Shown piece after piece: positions 7,994 to 17,257 of a DNA stretch of 45,406 nt. The DNA lies in the IMG/VR virus record IMGVR_UViG_3300036760_000059, positions 1 to 45,406 of that record; one strand, written 5' to 3'. The position numbers and the translations under genes were made by a program. The stretch's first letter is position 1, and every line of letters starts with the position of its first letter. Source of the DNA: a virus. The notes below the pieces were generated by a model. That model was not told the DNA's origin. It saw only the letters and a program-made list of their open reading frames with translations, and searched no databases.

Positions 7994-9679
7994 CTAACGC
8001 CACAACGACTGTTGACCCGTTGTGGTTAATCCTACTTGTCCCGCCTTTCCTGTAAAAGGTGAAGCAGTTGGATTCTTGATATTACTTCCAAAGGGTTGAG
8101 GAGTTGAAGACACGATCCCAGAGTTCATTTGATTGGTATCTCCATAAAGTTTACTAAGTCCAAAACTAGGTTGAGAGTTGCTATTGATGTTTCCAGTAGA
8201 AACTGTTGGATTACTCAAGATCTTGATGTAATCATCTAAACTTGATTTAAAGCCCCCTACCTGTGCCAGTAAACTGGTTTCAAATTCCTTGCTCCACGGA
8301 AACGTGCTAGCCATAGCCGTTGAAGCTGGTTCTGGTGCTCCTGTCGTAGCTATCATATTCGTTGGTGTCACCATCTCCTGCGCATATTCTGCAGTAGTGG
8401 GAGTAACAGCTGTAGGAACATTAGTTTGTGCGGGTTTTGCACTATCTACTGTTGAAGCGGGTTGAGTAACTGCAGCCTTCTTAGGAACCAGTGTCATCAC
8501 ACCGTCCACCATCTCCACTGTCTTCCCTGGATTGTTGCTTTCAAAGAAGGTCACTGTTGCTGGATCAATAAGCCCCTTCTTCTGATCTTCGATAGCTTTC
8601 TGTTTCGCCTGTTGCTGCTCCACTTCCCAACTCTGTACATTAGGATTCATGCTGTACGCTGTAGCCATATCATCAGCCGGAGCTGTTTTAGGACCGTACT
8701 TAGCCATCAGATCCGACCAAGGATCTTTAGGTTCCATGCCCTTTAAAATAGCTTCTTTCACATCTGGGTTAAGGCCTTGGTTATCCATGATGGCTTGACG
8801 ATCAGACCCCATCTTCTGGTCTGGGGTCATCAACATCCCCTGTAAATCTTTAAATTGGGTCTTTAGAGAACCGTAAAAATCATCTTGATATTGAGAACCA
8901 AGCCTACTCTGCGCATTCTTATATGCTTGCTCCATGTACATCGAAGCACCAGTTGTATCATTCGAGTTGTTGAGAATCTTATACTGTTTGAATAGTTCTG
9001 GATTAGCTTTTTGAATATACTGGTCAATGGAACTGTCATTAAAGCGATAGCGAGAAGCTTGGTTCTTTAAATAGGTATCAGTAGGGGTGGCATTCATTGG
9101 AGCTGCCCAGTCATTCAAACTCATCCCACTACCCTTCTGTTCGATTGAGTAACTTGGAGTGATAGCGCCAGAAGAAATACCCTGGTTAATGGTAGAATCA
9201 ATCTTATCCCAGATGTCTTTTTGCCACTTATCTGCCGCAGTGTAGTCTTCTTCGGTCATACCCAAAGCAATTCGAGGATCCAAAGCTCCAGCTATCTGTG
9301 TACCATAGATTGAAGACTTATTCTGATTCGGGTCATATCCAAAGGCATATGACTGCATCCCTGTACCACCTTGATTCTTAACTGAATAGGAACCTGTAGT
9401 AGGGTTATATTGAATTCCGTTAGCCCTATCCAGCATGATGGCTTTATCTGTTTCGTTTACATCCAACCCCAGCTCATCCCGCATCCTCAAGAGTTGGTCA
9501 TAAGATTGTTGATCTGGTGTAAGTTGCGTTTTAGGCGCAAGGGCAGACGTAACCTCATTCGGAGGAATGTTCATCCCACGAGCCTGTTCATATCTAGTAA
9601 CTAATGCCTGATCCCCTTTAACTCGTGCAGCGAGAATCAGTTCATTGTACTTATTATCGTCTGCTAGCGTAAAGGCCAT
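7994..9679 (-). CDS. Internal virion / ejection-type protein, 561 aa
   Basis: Not assigned to a named family. It has a soluble helical N-terminal 380 residues and a low-complexity Thr/Ser/Pro/Ala C-terminal region (about 390-561). The start is ATG 9679 with AAAAGGATATCTA upstream, overlapping the last base of the preceding gp13-like gene. Size, position and disorder fit a structural protein packed with DNA or forming part of the ejection channel. Confidence 0.58.
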   Translation of the reverse strand: MAFTLADDNKYNELILAARVKGDQALVTRYEQARGMNIPPNEVTSALAPKTQLTPDQQSYDQLLRMRDELGLDVNETDKAIMLDRANGIQYNPTTGSYSVKNQGGTGMQSYAFGYDPNQNKSSIYGTQIAGALDPRIALGMTEEDYTAADKWQKDIWDKIDSTINQGISSGAITPSYSIEQKGSGMSLNDWAAPMNATPTDTYLKNQASRYRFNDSSIDQYIQKANPELFKQYKILNNSNDTTGASMYMEQAYKNAQSRLGSQYQDDFYGSLKTQFKDLQGMLMTPDQKMGSDRQAIMDNQGLNPDVKEAILKGMEPKDPWSDLMAKYGPKTAPADDMATAYSMNPNVQSWEVEQQQAKQKAIEDQKKGLIDPATVTFFESNNPGKTVEMVDGVMTLVPKKAAVTQPASTVDSAKPAQTNVPTAVTPTTAEYAQEMVTPTNMIATTGAPEPASTAMASTFPWSKEFETSLLAQVGGFKSSLDDYIKILSNPTVSTGNINSNSQPSFGLSKLYGDTNQMNSGIVSSTPQPFGSNIKNPTASPFTGKAGQVGLTTTGQQSLWR

Positions 9680-10143
9680 TAGATATCCTTTTTAATTAAC
9701 GTAACATACTCATGAAAACCTTCACCAACAAATCTCAGATATGGTTTAACATTTCTACTAGCTGGAAACATTATGTGACTACAGAGGCATCTCTTAGCTT
9801 CATCTTGTAACTGCTGCCACCAAACCTTCACAATCTTTGTTCCTCGTAGTGACTTATCTACCCATGCTTGTGAAATAGTATAGGTAAGTCGGTCATCTAC
9901 GTCCACCCCAATATGAGTAAGAGCGTAAGCCATTACTTCGTAGCCATTGTCAACCATCCAGAATTGCTGTTTATCTGAAGTATCAAAAATGATACTTTGA
10001 GCGATTGACTTTAAGGACTGATTATACATCCCCTCAATGTTTATATTCTTAACTCTACTGTCAACTATGAACTTCTTCACTGCATCCTCAATTGCTCCTT
10101 TGCGAAGGTACTGAGGCATTGTCTTAACCTTCTTTAATTCCAT
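9679..10143 (-). CDS. T7 gp13-like protein with GNAT-type fold
   Basis: A 154-residue protein with a GNAT-like order: a beta hairpin with FWMVDNGYEVMAYALTHI, a strand/helix unit LTYTISQAWVDKSLRGTKIVK, and a closing ASRNVKPYLRFV then FHEYVTLIK. The end resembles T7 gp13 (DUF2833), where an asparagine/serine segment is followed by a late FxxxG-type strand. In T7 the protein is needed for virion morphogenesis rather than known acetylation. GGGGAGGACAG precedes the ATG. It sits between the tail fibre and the internal virion genes, as in T7. The family call is moderate. Confidence 0.55.
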   Translation of the reverse strand: MELKKVKTMPQYLRKGAIEDAVKKFIVDSRVKNINIEGMYNQSLKSIAQSIIFDTSDKQQFWMVDNGYEVMAYALTHIGVDVDDRLTYTISQAWVDKSLRGTKIVKVWWQQLQDEAKRCLCSHIMFPASRNVKPYLRFVGEGFHEYVTLIKKDI

Positions 10144-10169
10144 CTGTCCTCCCCAGGACTTCTTTCTTT

Positions 10170-12896
10170 TTATGTTGTTTGATAGAAAAATTGTCCTGCT
10201 ACGTATTTTTCATTGGCGTTAGTCCATGCTGTTTCCGTTATATTTTTATAACAAGTAACTGTCGAAGAATTATTTGGTAATTCGGCTATACCTACAGTAA
10301 AAGCACCGCCGTTATCAATGGCCTGAACAATAACTCTCATAGGTACATCATTTGAAGACGTGAATGGTAAAGTAAAGGTCAGGGCAGTACTATCACTAGT
10401 ACCATCAAGATAAAAAAACACCCACACTAATTTTCCTACCTTCTTATAATAAAGTTTTTTGGTACTAAAACTACTCCACCCGACTATAGTTGACGTTGCC
10501 GAATAGTCCGTGTAAGCAACAGTAAAAATATCTTGAGTAAACGTAGTTGTTCCATTTATCGTCTGAGTCCCTTCTGTCATTACAAAAGAAGCATTTGTTC
10601 CAGCATCAGGAATTGTGTAGAGTCTACTAGCTGATAATGCTGCATTTGTAATTTGTAATAAATAATTTCCACTAGAAGCAGTAGCATAAAGATACATATA
10701 GCCTGTCGATGCTGTTGATGGATAAATAGAAAGCGAACCTGATAATCCTGATCTGCCTGCTTCAAAAGCACTTGAATAAGTTATAGCCCACTGTAAACTT
10801 GATGATCCTAAATTTGTGGTATTATCTATCGCTGGACTAATAGTACCACTAATCGTAGTTGTTCCACTGAAGGTCTTTGTTCCACTGACTGTCTGTGTTC
10901 CCGCTGTCATGACAAAGTCACAATTAGCTCCAACATCAGCCAGGTTGTAGCTCTTACTTGAACCAGCAGGTACTGCGTAGGTAATGAAAATATCCCTAGC
11001 TCCAGGGAATCCCAATGACGTAATCCAAGCAGTACTCATTGAATAAGCGCCATTCATGTTAAAATTACCCTCAGTTAAGACAAAACTCGCACTAGCCCCC
11101 GTGTCAGGAATTGTGTATACTCGATTAGCAGCCAACGTAGCATGGGCAGCAATAACAACGTTGATGTTCTTGGTATTCTGAACATACGTGTCGGATACAG
11201 CTGTAGTAGTTGTGGCATATAAAGCAAGTCTTCCAGCTGTTCCTGAGTTAACGGTACCAGATGCAGCAGCAGCCCATCCTAAAGTTCCTGCCCCATCGGA
11301 GTCAACTAAAATCTGGTTAATCGTTCCATGATTTGTAGGAAGAGTCATTGTCCAGTTATTGCTCACCGCAGCCATAGCAATTTGAACAAACCGAGTTAAA
11401 CCACCATCATGAAACACAATATGCTTCGCAATAGGTAAATAAAGATCTCCGGTAAGTTCTTGTCCTGATCCTGCAGACAATGCTAGATTCCCACTAGCTG
11501 TACCCGTCAAGGTCGCTGTGATGGTTCCAGCTGAAAAGTTATTAAGATTCTTATTAATTGCAACAGTATCAGCTAAGTTAGAGAGGGTGTTATTTGCACC
11601 TCCAGCAGCAGAGACACTTACCCAAGTGGTAGTGCCAGCTCCGTCTGTTCTAAGAATGTAATCTACAGTTCCTGCGTCTGGGGGAAACTTTAACGTGTAA
11701 GGAGTTGTCGTATTTCCAGCAGCTAGAGTCAACGTACCTGAAGTAGAACCAACCATCGAAATTGTTTTTCCTGCTGATGTACTTGCAAAATTCCCAGTCA
11801 GTTGTACACCAGTCGAGGTAAACCGAAAAACCTCTGCCCCAGCTGTCACTGCACTCCAAGTGTTGGCTGATACTAAAAAGAACCCATTGTCTGGATCATT
11901 AACAAAACTCAAAGATGGGGTTCCCACTAACCCGTCCGCTAAATAAATAACTCCGGTTCCTACTAAATCACTAATTGTCTTAGTGCCAGTAATTGTCTGA
12001 GCAGTGTTGTCCATTACAAAACTGGCATTATTATCAGTACGGGGAATGGTAAAAGTCCTATGACCAATTTGAGAGGCATGAGTTAAAATTATAGTGTCGG
12101 CTCCAGTGTTGTCTGCAGCTTCAATAAAGAACTGACCTTTTCCAATTGTAGGCGGATAGATTTTAATTTGTCCGGCCAGATTGTCTTTTCCAATAATAAG
12201 CTCTGTAACGTATGCCTCGCTCCACGGATAGGTAAAAGATCCGAGTTGCGTATCATTAGCAGAATCAGGAATAAGATGTGCATTTATAGCGGTTGAAACT
12301 AGATTATCTAAAGCCTTCGTCGCCCCACCAGCTAACGTGGCTGCCGAAGCCCACGCCATGTGTCCTGACCCATCAACTGACAACACCTCATTCGCATTAC
12401 CAAGAGTAGAAGGCCAACTAAAAGTTAAATCCGCAACATCTGGTTTTCCAGAAGCATTAACAAAAGCAGTCGTATACCCCGTGATGCTATTAATGAACCT
12501 AATAGAAGTATAGATATTATAAATTCCACCATTAATAGTTCCACCTGTTCCAACAGAGAGTCCTGTTAATGTAGGTGAAGATGTCCAACTCAACACTCCG
12601 CCTGTAGTTGATTGTAGAATACTAGTAGCTGTTGGAGGAACAGCTGTAGGCCATGTGTATGTTTGATTAGCAGATGCTACACCAGATTGAATTGTCGTGT
12701 AGTAGCCATTGGTACTATTGTAAAGAGTAATAGCTCCATTAATAGATCCACCAGTTCCCACATACACAGCATCCCACGTAGCTGTGCCGGTGTTGAACTC
12801 ATTAAACTTGGAAACAATAAAGTCCAAGTTCACTCTAACTTTAGAATTTAGAGCAAACCCAGTAGCGGGAAGTGGAAAGGGAATAGCTACGGACAT
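10170..12896 (-). CDS. Tail fibre / receptor-binding protein with repeats
   Basis: A 908-residue Gly/Ser/Thr-rich beta protein. It contains repeated units: FVMTEGTQTINGTTTF, FVMTAGTQTVSGTKTF, FVMDNTAQTITGTKTI and FVLTEGNFNMNGA. It also has repeated tryptophan turns such as ILRTDGAGTTTWVS and VLSVDGSGHMAWAS. This is the usual make-up of trimeric phage fibres. The last ~110 residues (from about TIVGWSSFST) differ and look like a compact beta-sandwich, a likely receptor-binding tip. CGGAGGACTA lies before the ATG. It follows the nozzle gene with no gap. The host receptor is unknown. Confidence 0.8.
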   Translation of the reverse strand: MSVAIPFPLPATGFALNSKVRVNLDFIVSKFNEFNTGTATWDAVYVGTGGSINGAITLYNSTNGYYTTIQSGVASANQTYTWPTAVPPTATSILQSTTGGVLSWTSSPTLTGLSVGTGGTINGGIYNIYTSIRFINSITGYTTAFVNASGKPDVADLTFSWPSTLGNANEVLSVDGSGHMAWASAATLAGGATKALDNLVSTAINAHLIPDSANDTQLGSFTYPWSEAYVTELIIGKDNLAGQIKIYPPTIGKGQFFIEAADNTGADTIILTHASQIGHRTFTIPRTDNNASFVMDNTAQTITGTKTISDLVGTGVIYLADGLVGTPSLSFVNDPDNGFFLVSANTWSAVTAGAEVFRFTSTGVQLTGNFASTSAGKTISMVGSTSGTLTLAAGNTTTPYTLKFPPDAGTVDYILRTDGAGTTTWVSVSAAGGANNTLSNLADTVAINKNLNNFSAGTITATLTGTASGNLALSAGSGQELTGDLYLPIAKHIVFHDGGLTRFVQIAMAAVSNNWTMTLPTNHGTINQILVDSDGAGTLGWAAAASGTVNSGTAGRLALYATTTTAVSDTYVQNTKNINVVIAAHATLAANRVYTIPDTGASASFVLTEGNFNMNGAYSMSTAWITSLGFPGARDIFITYAVPAGSSKSYNLADVGANCDFVMTAGTQTVSGTKTFSGTTTISGTISPAIDNTTNLGSSSLQWAITYSSAFEAGRSGLSGSLSIYPSTASTGYMYLYATASSGNYLLQITNAALSASRLYTIPDAGTNASFVMTEGTQTINGTTTFTQDIFTVAYTDYSATSTIVGWSSFSTKKLYYKKVGKLVWVFFYLDGTSDSTALTFTLPFTSSNDVPMRVIVQAIDNGGAFTVGIAELPNNSSTVTCYKNITETAWTNANEKYVAGQFFYQTT

Positions 12897-14374
12897 TAGT
12901 CCTCCGTCTGATCTTTCTGCCCAAAAGACTTACCTGAGATAAGAATACTTTGTATCTCAGTGTCTATTACAGCAGACGACTGGCTAATTTTAAACTCAAA
13001 CGTATTACCTCGTCCGCTTAACACAGTAGACTTTTGACTGTACACTTCGTTTGTGGTATTAACTGTTTGAGCCAGGGTAACAGAAGCACTATTCGCAATA
13101 CCATCGTATCCATAAGCAACAGTGATGTTACCAGAAGCTTTAGGGGTATAATTAATACTTAGTTTTCTAACCTGAGTAATCTTGTCAATATTGTCTGGAG
13201 ATATCCAACCACTTTGCCAGTAACCTGTAATGGTACCTGGACTCGTTTCAGAAGCATCGGCGTAAGTAACTGTGGTGTTAGGAGCATAGATTTTCCCATC
13301 ATATCCACCAAGATAAACTCTATGGAAAGCATTCTCTCCAACCACACTCATCTTGTAACCAGTGGTGCAGCGTAACCAGCATTGATTCTCTAGATCCCAG
13401 ATGATAGCTAGGTTGTTGGTAGTGCTGGTTGTAACAATCCACACCAACCAGTCAAAGTCTGTACCCTTCTGTCTTGTCCCCATGATCTTAGGGTAGTAGG
13501 CAGTGGGGATACTGGCCCACAAATTGTCGGCTTGTTTCGGATAATCCTTCAGAGTTTCACCGTTCGTTGAATACATCCGACCATTGGAAGCAATAAAGTA
13601 AACGATTCCATCCACGTTAACGGCAGCACCCTTACCTACACATCCAATGTTATCAAACAAGGAATACATAGGAAATGGAGCACTAGAAATAACCATCTGG
13701 TACGTGGCTTCTTTCTTGAACACTAAAACGTAGTTTGTAGAAATAACCTTAGCAACTGTAATGGCGGAGTTATCAGCTAAAGAACCAGCAACAGCTGAGC
13801 CACTACCTGCCCCTGTCCAGTCTTCTCCATTGGCAATAATCGTCCAGTACATGGTTGAACCAGCCCAACCAAATACACGGTTATTGGCTGTGAATGCTCC
13901 AGCAAGGGGTGTAGAGGGATTACCTGTAAGCACAACAGCATTACTTGCGCCAGTCCACTTCCATGCAGCATCAGGAGTAGCAGTCGGTCCACCAAAACCG
14001 TAGCAAATATCATTAAAGGTAAAAATATCCCAGTGGTTGGTACCGGTAGTCACTGTTAGTGAGGCACTAATGTCGTCCATTGTTCCATCATAGTTTTCTG
14101 CTTTAAAAATCTTGGTTCCACAAACAGCCATTAACCAGTTGTCTCCATCTGCTTGAGTGTAATCTCCAATGCCTTGAACTGTAGCTCCACTAGCCATGGC
14201 ACTCGTGTTAACTACCGCGTTGCCAAGACGAGTTCTCCAACCCTTACCGCCGGTCTTAATGATAATGTTGTCAAGATCGTAGGCTTGATTGAGAGCTAGA
14301 CCAGTAGACGGAAGGTTACCGGCATAGCCACCCTTAAAATCAGATAGGACGAAGTACTTACCGTTGTAAGCCAT
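12896..14374 (-). CDS. Tail nozzle / DNA-stabilisation-type protein (beta-propeller-like)
   Basis: A 492-residue beta-rich protein. It starts with a conserved-looking FKGGYAGNLPSTGLALNQA-type segment and a GWRTRLGN turn, then repeated W/G-rich strands (NWLMAVCGTKIFKAEN, NRVFGWAGSTMYW, YFIASNGRMYSTNGE). This resembles P22 gp10-like packaged-DNA stabilisation proteins or nozzle proteins of short-tailed phages. It directly follows the adaptor gene, as expected for the next part of the tail. AGAGGTAAGT precedes the ATG. The exact fold is inferred. Confidence 0.62.
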   Translation of the reverse strand: MAYNGKYFVLSDFKGGYAGNLPSTGLALNQAYDLDNIIIKTGGKGWRTRLGNAVVNTSAMASGATVQGIGDYTQADGDNWLMAVCGTKIFKAENYDGTMDDISASLTVTTGTNHWDIFTFNDICYGFGGPTATPDAAWKWTGASNAVVLTGNPSTPLAGAFTANNRVFGWAGSTMYWTIIANGEDWTGAGSGSAVAGSLADNSAITVAKVISTNYVLVFKKEATYQMVISSAPFPMYSLFDNIGCVGKGAAVNVDGIVYFIASNGRMYSTNGETLKDYPKQADNLWASIPTAYYPKIMGTRQKGTDFDWLVWIVTTSTTNNLAIIWDLENQCWLRCTTGYKMSVVGENAFHRVYLGGYDGKIYAPNTTVTYADASETSPGTITGYWQSGWISPDNIDKITQVRKLSINYTPKASGNITVAYGYDGIANSASVTLAQTVNTTNEVYSQKSTVLSGRGNTFEFKISQSSAVIDTEIQSILISGKSFGQKDQTED

Positions 14375-14376
14375 AC

Positions 14377-15276
14377 TTACCTCTGGGGAAAGTCAGGCGG
14401 AAACTGCGCTCCGTGTGGGATTAAACCACTCCGTCTATCCCAGGGCATGATAACGGAATGCTTATCTGGAGTGGGTGATTGCTGTCTAACCATTTCGCTT
14501 ACGAGTTGACGAGCACGAGACTCTGCACTAGACATACGACTATCGTCCATGTACGGATGACCAAACATAGCCAAAGCAACAAATACAATTCCCTGATGCC
14601 ATTTAGCTGGCAACGTAGGAAGGTCGGTGTCACCACTTAAGTCAGCGACAGCTTTATAATACCGATATTGGATGTTTTGTTTAACGCCTGGGATAGGAAT
14701 GAAACTGGTACGCCAGTAGTTGGTTGAGTCAAACCCAAGAAGGGTGTAGGCTTCTGGAGTCCCTGTAACAGTGGGATCGGGGAAAGAGGCATCTAGTTCA
14801 CGAGGGTCAATATAATAGAGTTTACGATCGTCGATAGCTTCATACATATCAATGATGCGGTCAGCATCTGAGGCGAGGGAGTAGTAAACCTTGCGGATTG
14901 TGCAAGCACCAGCCGTTAAATTAGCAGCTCCCACGTAACCGGGAGAAATGGTAACAGCTGTGGCAGCTGCAGTGTGAGCTGTCACAAGATACCAGTCATC
15001 AGTTGTAGCAAATTGAATCATGTAGTCATTGGCAAGAGATTGAGCAGGACCAGCAGAGAGAGTTACTGCCGTACCGGCTGCATTGACGCTTGCCGTTAAA
15101 GTGGTAATATCGGCCACAGTTTGAACAGTCCCGTTCTTAAGCATCCATGGCCATTCTCTAAGTCCAGCTAAAAATCTGTAAGCTTCATTCAGCCACGCTT
15201 TAATCTTGGTGGCATCATTCGTAGCATTTAACCCTGTCTCTTCTGCCACTCTAGTAACCATTACACTAAATTGCAT
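14377..15276 (-). CDS. Head-tail adaptor protein
   Basis: A 299-residue protein with an N-terminal helical segment (MQFSVMVTRVAEETGLN...IKAWLNEAYRFLAGLREWPW). This is typical of phage adaptor / T7 gp11-like proteins, where W-P-W closes the first helical unit. A beta middle part follows, then a C-terminal helix with LPAKWHQGIVFVALAMF, a recurrent adaptor feature. It docks below the portal and supports the nozzle. AAAGGAGATAAT precedes the ATG. A strong RNA hairpin lies just upstream (15296-15335). Confidence 0.72.
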   Translation of the reverse strand: MQFSVMVTRVAEETGLNATNDATKIKAWLNEAYRFLAGLREWPWMLKNGTVQTVADITTLTASVNAAGTAVTLSAGPAQSLANDYMIQFATTDDWYLVTAHTAAATAVTISPGYVGAANLTAGACTIRKVYYSLASDADRIIDMYEAIDDRKLYYIDPRELDASFPDPTVTGTPEAYTLLGFDSTNYWRTSFIPIPGVKQNIQYRYYKAVADLSGDTDLPTLPAKWHQGIVFVALAMFGHPYMDDSRMSSAESRARQLVSEMVRQQSPTPDKHSVIMPWDRRSGLIPHGAQFPPDFPQR

Positions 15277-15295
15277 ATTATCTCCTTTAAAATCA

Positions 15296-15335
15296 CCAGG
15301 AAAGCCGGTAATTCATTAACTACCGGCAATCCTGG
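15296..15335 (-). terminator. Strong intergenic hairpin upstream of adaptor gene
   Basis: CCAGGA-aa-GCCGGTA, a 10-nt loop, then TACCGGC-aa-TCCTGG: 13 base pairs around a symmetric 2x2 internal loop. On the minus-strand transcript it lies between the 208-aa gene and the adaptor start and is followed only by GATTTTAAAGGAG. It could be a partial terminator, an RNase III-type processing site or a stability element in front of the adaptor message. Confidence 0.55.
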
Positions 15336-15346
15336 GAACCCTTCGC

Positions 15347-15973
15347 CTAAGCTTGGGAGTTAGTGACTATTTGAACTTTCTTTGCAGCTTTTGCTTCACG
15401 CGCTTTACGAAGTATTTCTACCCGTACAACCTTCTGTTCTGGCGTTAAAACGCGGGAGGGCTTCTCAGACGCAGCATTACCTGCGGGGGAGATCTGAGTC
15501 GCCACATCCCGATCAATCGGTTTGGGCAAGTCTATCGCCGGAATGAGGTGTTTAGGTTTTGGATTTGACCTTGGATCTCCTGGTAGAGCCGGATAAGGCA
15601 CTCGTTTAGGAATCACAACATCTCGTGGCAATGTTCCTGCTATATACTGGTCAATAGCTTCAAGATGGTTACGACCAATCTCCCTCTTCGTATAAAATAC
15701 AATTGAACCATCTCCGTTTCGACTAACTTCAAGACCTTCCAGCAGTTCCTCAACAAGTTCCCCTGATCTAACTGGGATAAGTGTGCCATCAGCATACCCA
15801 TCACGGTCTACTCTTTGTTCCATCTTTGGTACTTCGCGATACAACAACCGTTTAGGAAGATTCCTGACAATAAACACCTTGTCAATTCCTGCGTTGGTCA
15901 TCTCTTTAATCATCACTTCTTCAATGTTACCTGTAATCATATTAATTAATTTCCCCTTGTACGCCATCCTCAT
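15347..15973 (-). CDS. Hypothetical protein, 208 aa, in head-tail gene cluster
   Basis: Not recognised. It has an N-terminal mixed alpha/beta part (1-120), a Pro-rich linker (about 120-165) and a basic C-terminal helix rich in Arg, Lys and Ala. Two ATGs lie six bases apart at the start (15973 and 15967) and neither has a clear ribosome site, so the first is kept. It lies between a decoration-like gene and the adaptor, so a virion or head-completion role is possible. Confidence 0.6.
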   Translation of the reverse strand: MRMAYKGKLINMITGNIEEVMIKEMTNAGIDKVFIVRNLPKRLLYREVPKMEQRVDRDGYADGTLIPVRSGELVEELLEGLEVSRNGDGSIVFYTKREIGRNHLEAIDQYIAGTLPRDVVIPKRVPYPALPGDPRSNPKPKHLIPAIDLPKPIDRDVATQISPAGNAASEKPSRVLTPEQKVVRVEILRKAREAKAAKKVQIVTNSQA

Positions 15974-16000
15974 ACTGCTGAGGGTGTGCGTTAAAACTAC

Positions 16001-16342
16001 TTACTGAGCAATACCAATTGCGATAGCAAACCCCGTCGCATCTGTTGTTGCACCACTAACTTCTAAACTTAGTGCGTTACCAGATGTTAACGGATAACCC
16101 CAATCTGGATTCTCTGAAAGATCGATGTTCCAAGTATTAGTTGCAGCTGCTGACGCTTGCCACAGTACAGTTCCCGCGACTCCGTCTCTCAATGTTACAA
16201 TTCCTGTCCCACCAGATGAAGCAGTTGTAATCGCCACATACACGTGTTGAACAAATATCACTTTTCCTGTCACCGCCGCTAAAGCACTTGCAGCTTTTGT
16301 CCCATCTGATACTGCAGCTCTACCTGATACATTTGTAAGCAT
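16001..16342 (-). CDS. Small beta-rich virion-type protein, 113 aa
   Basis: An Ala/Thr/Gly-rich, strand-rich protein (GKVIFVQHVYVAITTASSGG, GIVTLRDGVAGTVLWQAS, ALSLEVSGATTDATGFAIAI). This composition is common in capsid decoration or head-fibre proteins. TAGGAGAAAATAT precedes the ATG. It lies between the glycosyltransferase cassette and the adaptor region. The structural role is inferred from composition and context. Confidence 0.55.
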   Translation of the reverse strand: MLTNVSGRAAVSDGTKAASALAAVTGKVIFVQHVYVAITTASSGGTGIVTLRDGVAGTVLWQASAAATNTWNIDLSENPDWGYPLTSGNALSLEVSGATTDATGFAIAIGIAQ

Positions 16343-16352
16343 ATATTTTCTC

Positions 16353-17069
16353 CTATTGTTTAATAGCGTCTACTTGTAATTTATTTGTTGCTAGTTTCTT
16401 GATAAAGTTTTTCTTGGTAATAATTGGTGCGTCTCCGATATGTCCTAACTCAAGATTAGGTGTAGCCCATAGTTCAAAACCCAATTCCTGTGCATTCACG
16501 AAGAAATAGAAGTCTTCGGAGCAAACTCCAGGGAGGAACTTAAACCAGGGTCTATCCATCGTCTCCAATACTGATCTGTGAACTAACACACATCCAAATC
16601 CTGCAGCATGTACTTTAAATGGCTCTTTCTTGTCGGGATCAGGAAAACAAAAAGCTCCTACGTACTTGTTAGTCTTAGCCCTTTGATTTTCCATACCAGA
16701 AAGGCCTACATTTTCTGTTTGTTCTCCTCTACTCCACAAGACAGGAAGATTTTCCCCTCTTCGTTGATAATAGATTCCCGTTACCATTTTAGCATTCTTT
16801 TCTTCAGCCACTTTAAATAATTCGGTAATGGTTTCTTTTGGAAAAGTCATGTCAGAATCAAACCACAAGATCCACTCTGTATCTGAAGTTAAGAACGACT
16901 CGGTTAATCCATTTCGTGCGTCATCAATAAGTTGTCGATGAGTCACTCCAATGTCTCTAATTTCTATTCCATTCACAGCAGCGTAGTTAACAGCAGCTAA
17001 AATTGTCTGAAATGTTTGTACTGGTACACTTTCTGCCACAGGAACTGCAATACTTACCTGTTTTTTCAT
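16353..17069 (-). CDS. Glycosyltransferase, GT-A fold (family 2-like)
   Basis: A 238-residue protein. The start VSIAVPVAESVP is the Rossmann-type strand of GT-A enzymes. DSDM at 71-74 (ILWFDSDMTFP) is the metal/nucleotide-sugar DxD motif, HRQLIDDARN matches the early donor-site helix, and a late GHIGD element may be the third metal ligand. It is predicted to transfer a sugar from a nucleotide-sugar. No membrane helix is present. AAGGGGAGAATAAG lies before the ATG. It belongs to a five-gene cassette with two methyltransferases and a GT-B enzyme inside the virion gene block. The acceptor is unknown. Confidence 0.8.
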   Translation of the reverse strand: MKKQVSIAVPVAESVPVQTFQTILAAVNYAAVNGIEIRDIGVTHRQLIDDARNGLTESFLTSDTEWILWFDSDMTFPKETITELFKVAEEKNAKMVTGIYYQRRGENLPVLWSRGEQTENVGLSGMENQRAKTNKYVGAFCFPDPDKKEPFKVHAAGFGCVLVHRSVLETMDRPWFKFLPGVCSEDFYFFVNAQELGFELWATPNLELGHIGDAPIITKKNFIKKLATNKLQVDAIKQ

Positions 17070-17070
17070 C

Positions 17071-17256
17071 TTATTCTCCCCTTAAAGCCTTAACTAAGTA
17101 CGACGGATGGCAAACTATGTACCATGTCAACTCAATCAATGTTGCACAGACAGGATTAACCCGTTTGCCTCCACATGTACAACTCCCTCGTTTCATTAAA
17201 ACTCTTTCTTCATGTAACCTGGTGCATGTATCACATCGGTAAAAATTTAGATCCAT
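17071..17256 (-). CDS. Small zinc-binding protein in the sugar/methyl cassette
   Basis: A 61-residue protein with C-x2-C (CDTC), then C-x-C followed by GGKR, then later single cysteines: one plausible four-Cys zinc site in the first half. GGGGAGATGAC precedes the ATG. It fits exactly between the GT-A gene and a methyltransferase gene (gaps of one base), so it is likely co-translated with them. Function unknown. Confidence 0.6.
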   Translation of the reverse strand: MDLNFYRCDTCTRLHEERVLMKRGSCTCGGKRVNPVCATLIELTWYIVCHPSYLVKALRGE

Positions 17257-17257
17257 G

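Noticed and set aside
12468-12485. GGGGTATA match on the minus strand like the bipartite element
   Set aside because: It lies inside the fibre gene and has no TTTGGTGAGT block at the right spacing.
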